From: Polynucleobacter necessarius
GTDB taxonomy: Bacteria > Pseudomonadota > Gammaproteobacteria > Burkholderiales > Burkholderiaceae
NCBI GenBank assembly: GCA_900095165.1
Contig: LT606947.1
Location: forward strand, 372,001-436,000
Length of the DNA stretch: 64,000 bases
Direction of reading: 5' to 3'
Made by a program: the position numbers and the translations under genes. The notes under the pieces are model-generated. The model was not told the origin of the DNA and searched no databases. It saw only the letters and a program-made list of their open reading frames with translations. Positions 62,396-64,000 of this stretch are shown here, one piece after another. Position 1 is the stretch's first letter; each line of letters starts with the position of its first letter.

Positions 62396-63022
62396 TCAAG
62401 AGCCCAATGATTTCTTCTTCGTGCTGCTCATGCGTACCTTGCGTTTTTTAATTGGTGCAGGTGCTGCAATTGCTTTGCGGTAGCCAGGTGATGACCAGCC
62501 AATTTTGGATTCAGCAGCATCAGCACGCAGAACACGTTTCTTTGGAGTGGCGCTTTTTGCAGCGGCAGCTCTCTCAAAAGGCGACTTGCTGGCTGCAGAG
62601 CGTCGATCCGATCTCTCGGAGGTGCTAGTGCGTACACCAGCTTTTGCAACAACCCGATTTGGCTGACGCTTGGTGCGAGGTGCTTGCAATGATTTCTTGG
62701 TTTGCTTGCTTGATCTTCCTAAATTGGAGAGGGCTGCATCAACAATATCAATTGGCTTCCAAAGCACGAGTAATTTTCCGATGTGCTGAACTGGGGCCGC
62801 TCCTAATTTGTCGCAAAGCTCCTCATAGATGGCAACGCGTGCATCGCGATCGTCACCAAAGACGCGCACTTTAATTAGGCCGTGATGAGAAATCGCTAAC
62901 TTAGCCTCTTTAACGACCGCAGGGGTCAGGCCATCGTCACCAATCATGACGACTGGACTCAGTCCATGGGCGTCAGCTTTAAGGGGTTTACGTTGTGCAG
63001 GGGTAATAGTAAGTGCAGTCAT
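62396..63022 (-). CDS. yhbY: YhbY-family RNA-binding protein with a long basic C-terminal tail
   Basis: CRS1-YhbY domain protein associated with 50S ribosome assembly. The domain occupies about residues 1-98 (ITPAQRKPLKADAHGLSPVV, GDDGLTPAVVKEAKLAI, HHGLIKVRVFGDDRDAR). YhbY of E. coli ends there (97 residues), but this protein has about 110 more residues rich in Lys, Arg, Ser and Ala. ATG 63020-63022 (MTALTITPAQ) is preferred to the upstream in-frame ATG at 63071-63073, which adds a poorly conserved stretch. Divergent from rlmE, as usual. Confidence 0.88.
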   Translation of the reverse strand: MTALTITPAQRKPLKADAHGLSPVVMIGDDGLTPAVVKEAKLAISHHGLIKVRVFGDDRDARVAIYEELCDKLGAAPVQHIGKLLVLWKPIDIVDAALSNLGRSSKQTKKSLQAPRTKRQPNRVVAKAGVRTSTSERSDRRSAASKSPFERAAAAKSATPKKRVLRADAAESKIGWSSPGYRKAIAAPAPIKKRKVRMSSTKKKSLGS

Positions 63023-63071
63023 GGGCTCGATGATAGAGCATTGGGGCTTGTAAAACAGGGCTTTTGGCCTC

Positions 63072-63085
63072 ATATAGGCCTATAT
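63072..63085. repeat. 14-bp perfect palindrome in the yhbY-rlmE divergent region
   Basis: ATATAGGCCTATAT is a perfect palindrome at 63072-63085, between the divergent starts of yhbY and rlmE. It may be a regulator site or chance; no known operator is recognised. Confidence 0.4.
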
Positions 63086-63160
63086 CAAGATGTTTTACGT
63101 CGATTCCTTTTGCCTTGTAGGACATAAACAAGGAAAATGGACGCCGAAAGTGGGTAAGTT

Positions 63161-63835
63161 GTGGCAAAGAATAAATTTAATAAAAGTTGGTTACAGGATC
63201 ATCTGAATGATCCGTACGTGAAGATGGCTCAAAAAGAGGGTTATCGCGCACGAGCTGTCTATAAGTTAAGTGAAATAGACGAGCAAGACCGACTCATCAA
63301 AGCGGGTATGACTGTTGTGGATCTCGGGAGTGCTCCCGGGAGCTGGTCTCAGTACGCCCGTAATCGCCTGACTGAGCTTGGTAAAAACAACCCCAATATT
63401 GAATCTGGGAAGCCAGATGGAACCATTATTGCGATCGATATTCTGCCGATGGAGGATATTGCAGACGTTTCCTTTATTCAGGGTGACTTTCGTGAGGATG
63501 AGGATTTGAAGGCCTTAGAGGCGCTTTTGCCAGTCAATGCGGATGGAAAAGTCGATATGGTGATGTCGGATATGGCGCCTAATTTATCTGGGGTAGGCGT
63601 TGCTGATGCGGCTCGAATGGCTTTTTTGGCTGAGATTGCTCTGGATTTCTCAGTTCAGCACCTCAAGCCAGAGGGCGCTTTATTGATTAAGTGTTTTAAC
63701 GGTAGCGGCTATAGCCAAATCGTGGAATCCTTTAAGAAAGTCTTTAAAACAGTAGTCTCCAGAAAGCCAAAAGCTTCTAGGGCAAAGTCCTCAGAAATCT
63801 TTTTGCTGGGCCGAGATCTCAAACCACCTAAATAA
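63161..63835 (+). CDS. rlmE: 23S rRNA (uridine-2'-O-)-methyltransferase
   Basis: RrmJ/FtsJ enzyme that methylates U2552 (E. coli numbering) in the 23S A-loop. 224 residues. Motif [14 protein letters not shown], catalytic K-D-K-E tetrad visible in part ([27 protein letters not shown]). GTG 63161 is the start, with the family N-terminus [20 protein letters not shown] just behind. Followed by ftsH, the conserved rlmE-ftsH pair. Confidence 0.95.
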   Translation: MAKNKFNKSWLQDHLNDPYVKMAQKEGYRARAVYKLSEIDEQDRLIKAGMTVVDLGSAPGSWSQYARNRLTELGKNNPNIESGKPDGTIIAIDILPMEDIADVSFIQGDFREDEDLKALEALLPVNADGKVDMVMSDMAPNLSGVGVADAARMAFLAEIALDFSVQHLKPEGALLIKCFNGSGYSQIVESFKKVFKTVVSRKPKASRAKSSEIFLLGRDLKPPK

Positions 63836-63876
63836 CCCCCTGAGAGTAGGGGTTTATTAAATAAATTGGCTCTCAG
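63836..63876 (+). other. Imperfect hairpin between rlmE and ftsH
   Basis: CTGAGAG (63840-63846) pairs with CTCTCAG (63870-63876), with an inner TTTATT/AATAAA repeat. An alternative CCCC/GGGG stem (63837-63840 with 63849-63852) is followed by TTTATT. It may be a weak terminator. CTTGAAA at 63879-63885 just after it resembles a heat-shock (sigma-32) -35, but no matching CCCCAT -10 is seen. Confidence 0.5.
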
Positions 63877-63962
63877 CCCTTGAAAAAGGTTGGTAGTAGA
63901 ATCAAATACTTAGGTATAGCAATCCGCTTTAACTCCCGGATTAATCCGGCAAAGGTCTCCTT

Positions 63963-64000
63963 TTGAATAGCAATATGTTGCAAAAAATCGGTGTGTGGCT
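63963..64000 (+). CDS. ftsH: ATP-dependent zinc metalloprotease FtsH, first codons only (cut by window edge)
   Basis: Only about 12 codons are in the window. They read MNSNMLQKIGVWL from TTG 63963, the characteristic FtsH start of Burkholderiales (the family continues into the first membrane helix). AAAGG lies about eight bases upstream. An internal ATG at 63975 is the alternative start. The gene follows rlmE, its usual neighbour. Confidence 0.82.
   Translation, partial: MNSNMLQKIGVW

Noticed and set aside
62644..62874. Plus-strand frame under yhbY
   Set aside because: Antisense shadow with no family resemblance and no ribosome site.

Overview
The window reads as a betaproteobacterial chromosome segment of the Burkholderiaceae, and gene order and protein sequence point to Polynucleobacter. 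Typical for that genus are the tpiA-secG-tRNA-Leu-nuoA..N run, ilvB-ilvH-ilvC-psd-pssA-leuA, and yhbY divergent from rlmE-ftsH. The genus call is recognition from memory, not a database search.

Ten otherwise recognisable genes are broken, each by a single simple lesion. Five carry in-frame stops, all explicable as C-to-T or G-to-A changes. One has an exact 8-bp tandem duplication. Four have one-base insertions. Intact genes around them are of normal length. All ten fall outside the 27-kb block 8477-35830 (branched-chain amino acids, phospholipids, PNPase, complex I), which is undamaged. This looks like early genome erosion. It fits an obligate Polynucleobacter symbiont (P. necessarius of Euplotes ciliates is the known case) better than random sequencing error, although the one-base insertions taken alone could be errors.

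Layout. 1-2694: an MCE/Mla-type lipid transport operon whose lipoprotein is broken. 2746-6022: a broken atypical SDR and a broken FtsX-like permease. 6042-8283 (minus strand): an ECF sigma factor (broken), DUF3619, DUF3106 (broken) and an RDD membrane protein. 8477-15217: ilvB-ilvH-ilvC, psd, pssA, then leuA behind a leucine-rich leader peptide and attenuator. 15433-19941: rpsO, a long structured pnp leader, pnp, a quinone oxidoreductase and tpiA. 19964-35054: secG, tRNA-Leu(GAG) and the complete 14-gene complex I operon. 35167-39311: a NUDIX hydrolase, broken DUF1178 and a polar amino-acid ABC transporter.

39400-46691: broken mmsA (minus), an Old Yellow Enzyme-like flavoprotein, a broken Bug-type receptor, a SprT-like zinc protein, a TPR/OGT-like glycosyltransferase and dnaQ (minus). 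46691-52486 (minus): an RND efflux permease, its broken membrane fusion protein, rnhA and a methyltransferase. 52493-56628: gloB, mltD and broken prpE. 56865-62327: carA-carB-greA and a DUF4149 membrane protein. 62396-64000: yhbY (minus), rlmE and the first codons of ftsH.

Taken together, energy conversion, pyrimidine and branched-chain amino-acid synthesis, and RNA metabolism are preserved. Propionate use (mmsA and prpE), an ECF sigma regulon, solute scavenging (Bug) and efflux assembly are being lost. No phage, IS element, CRISPR array or integron was seen, and no gene-free stretch exceeds 300 bases.
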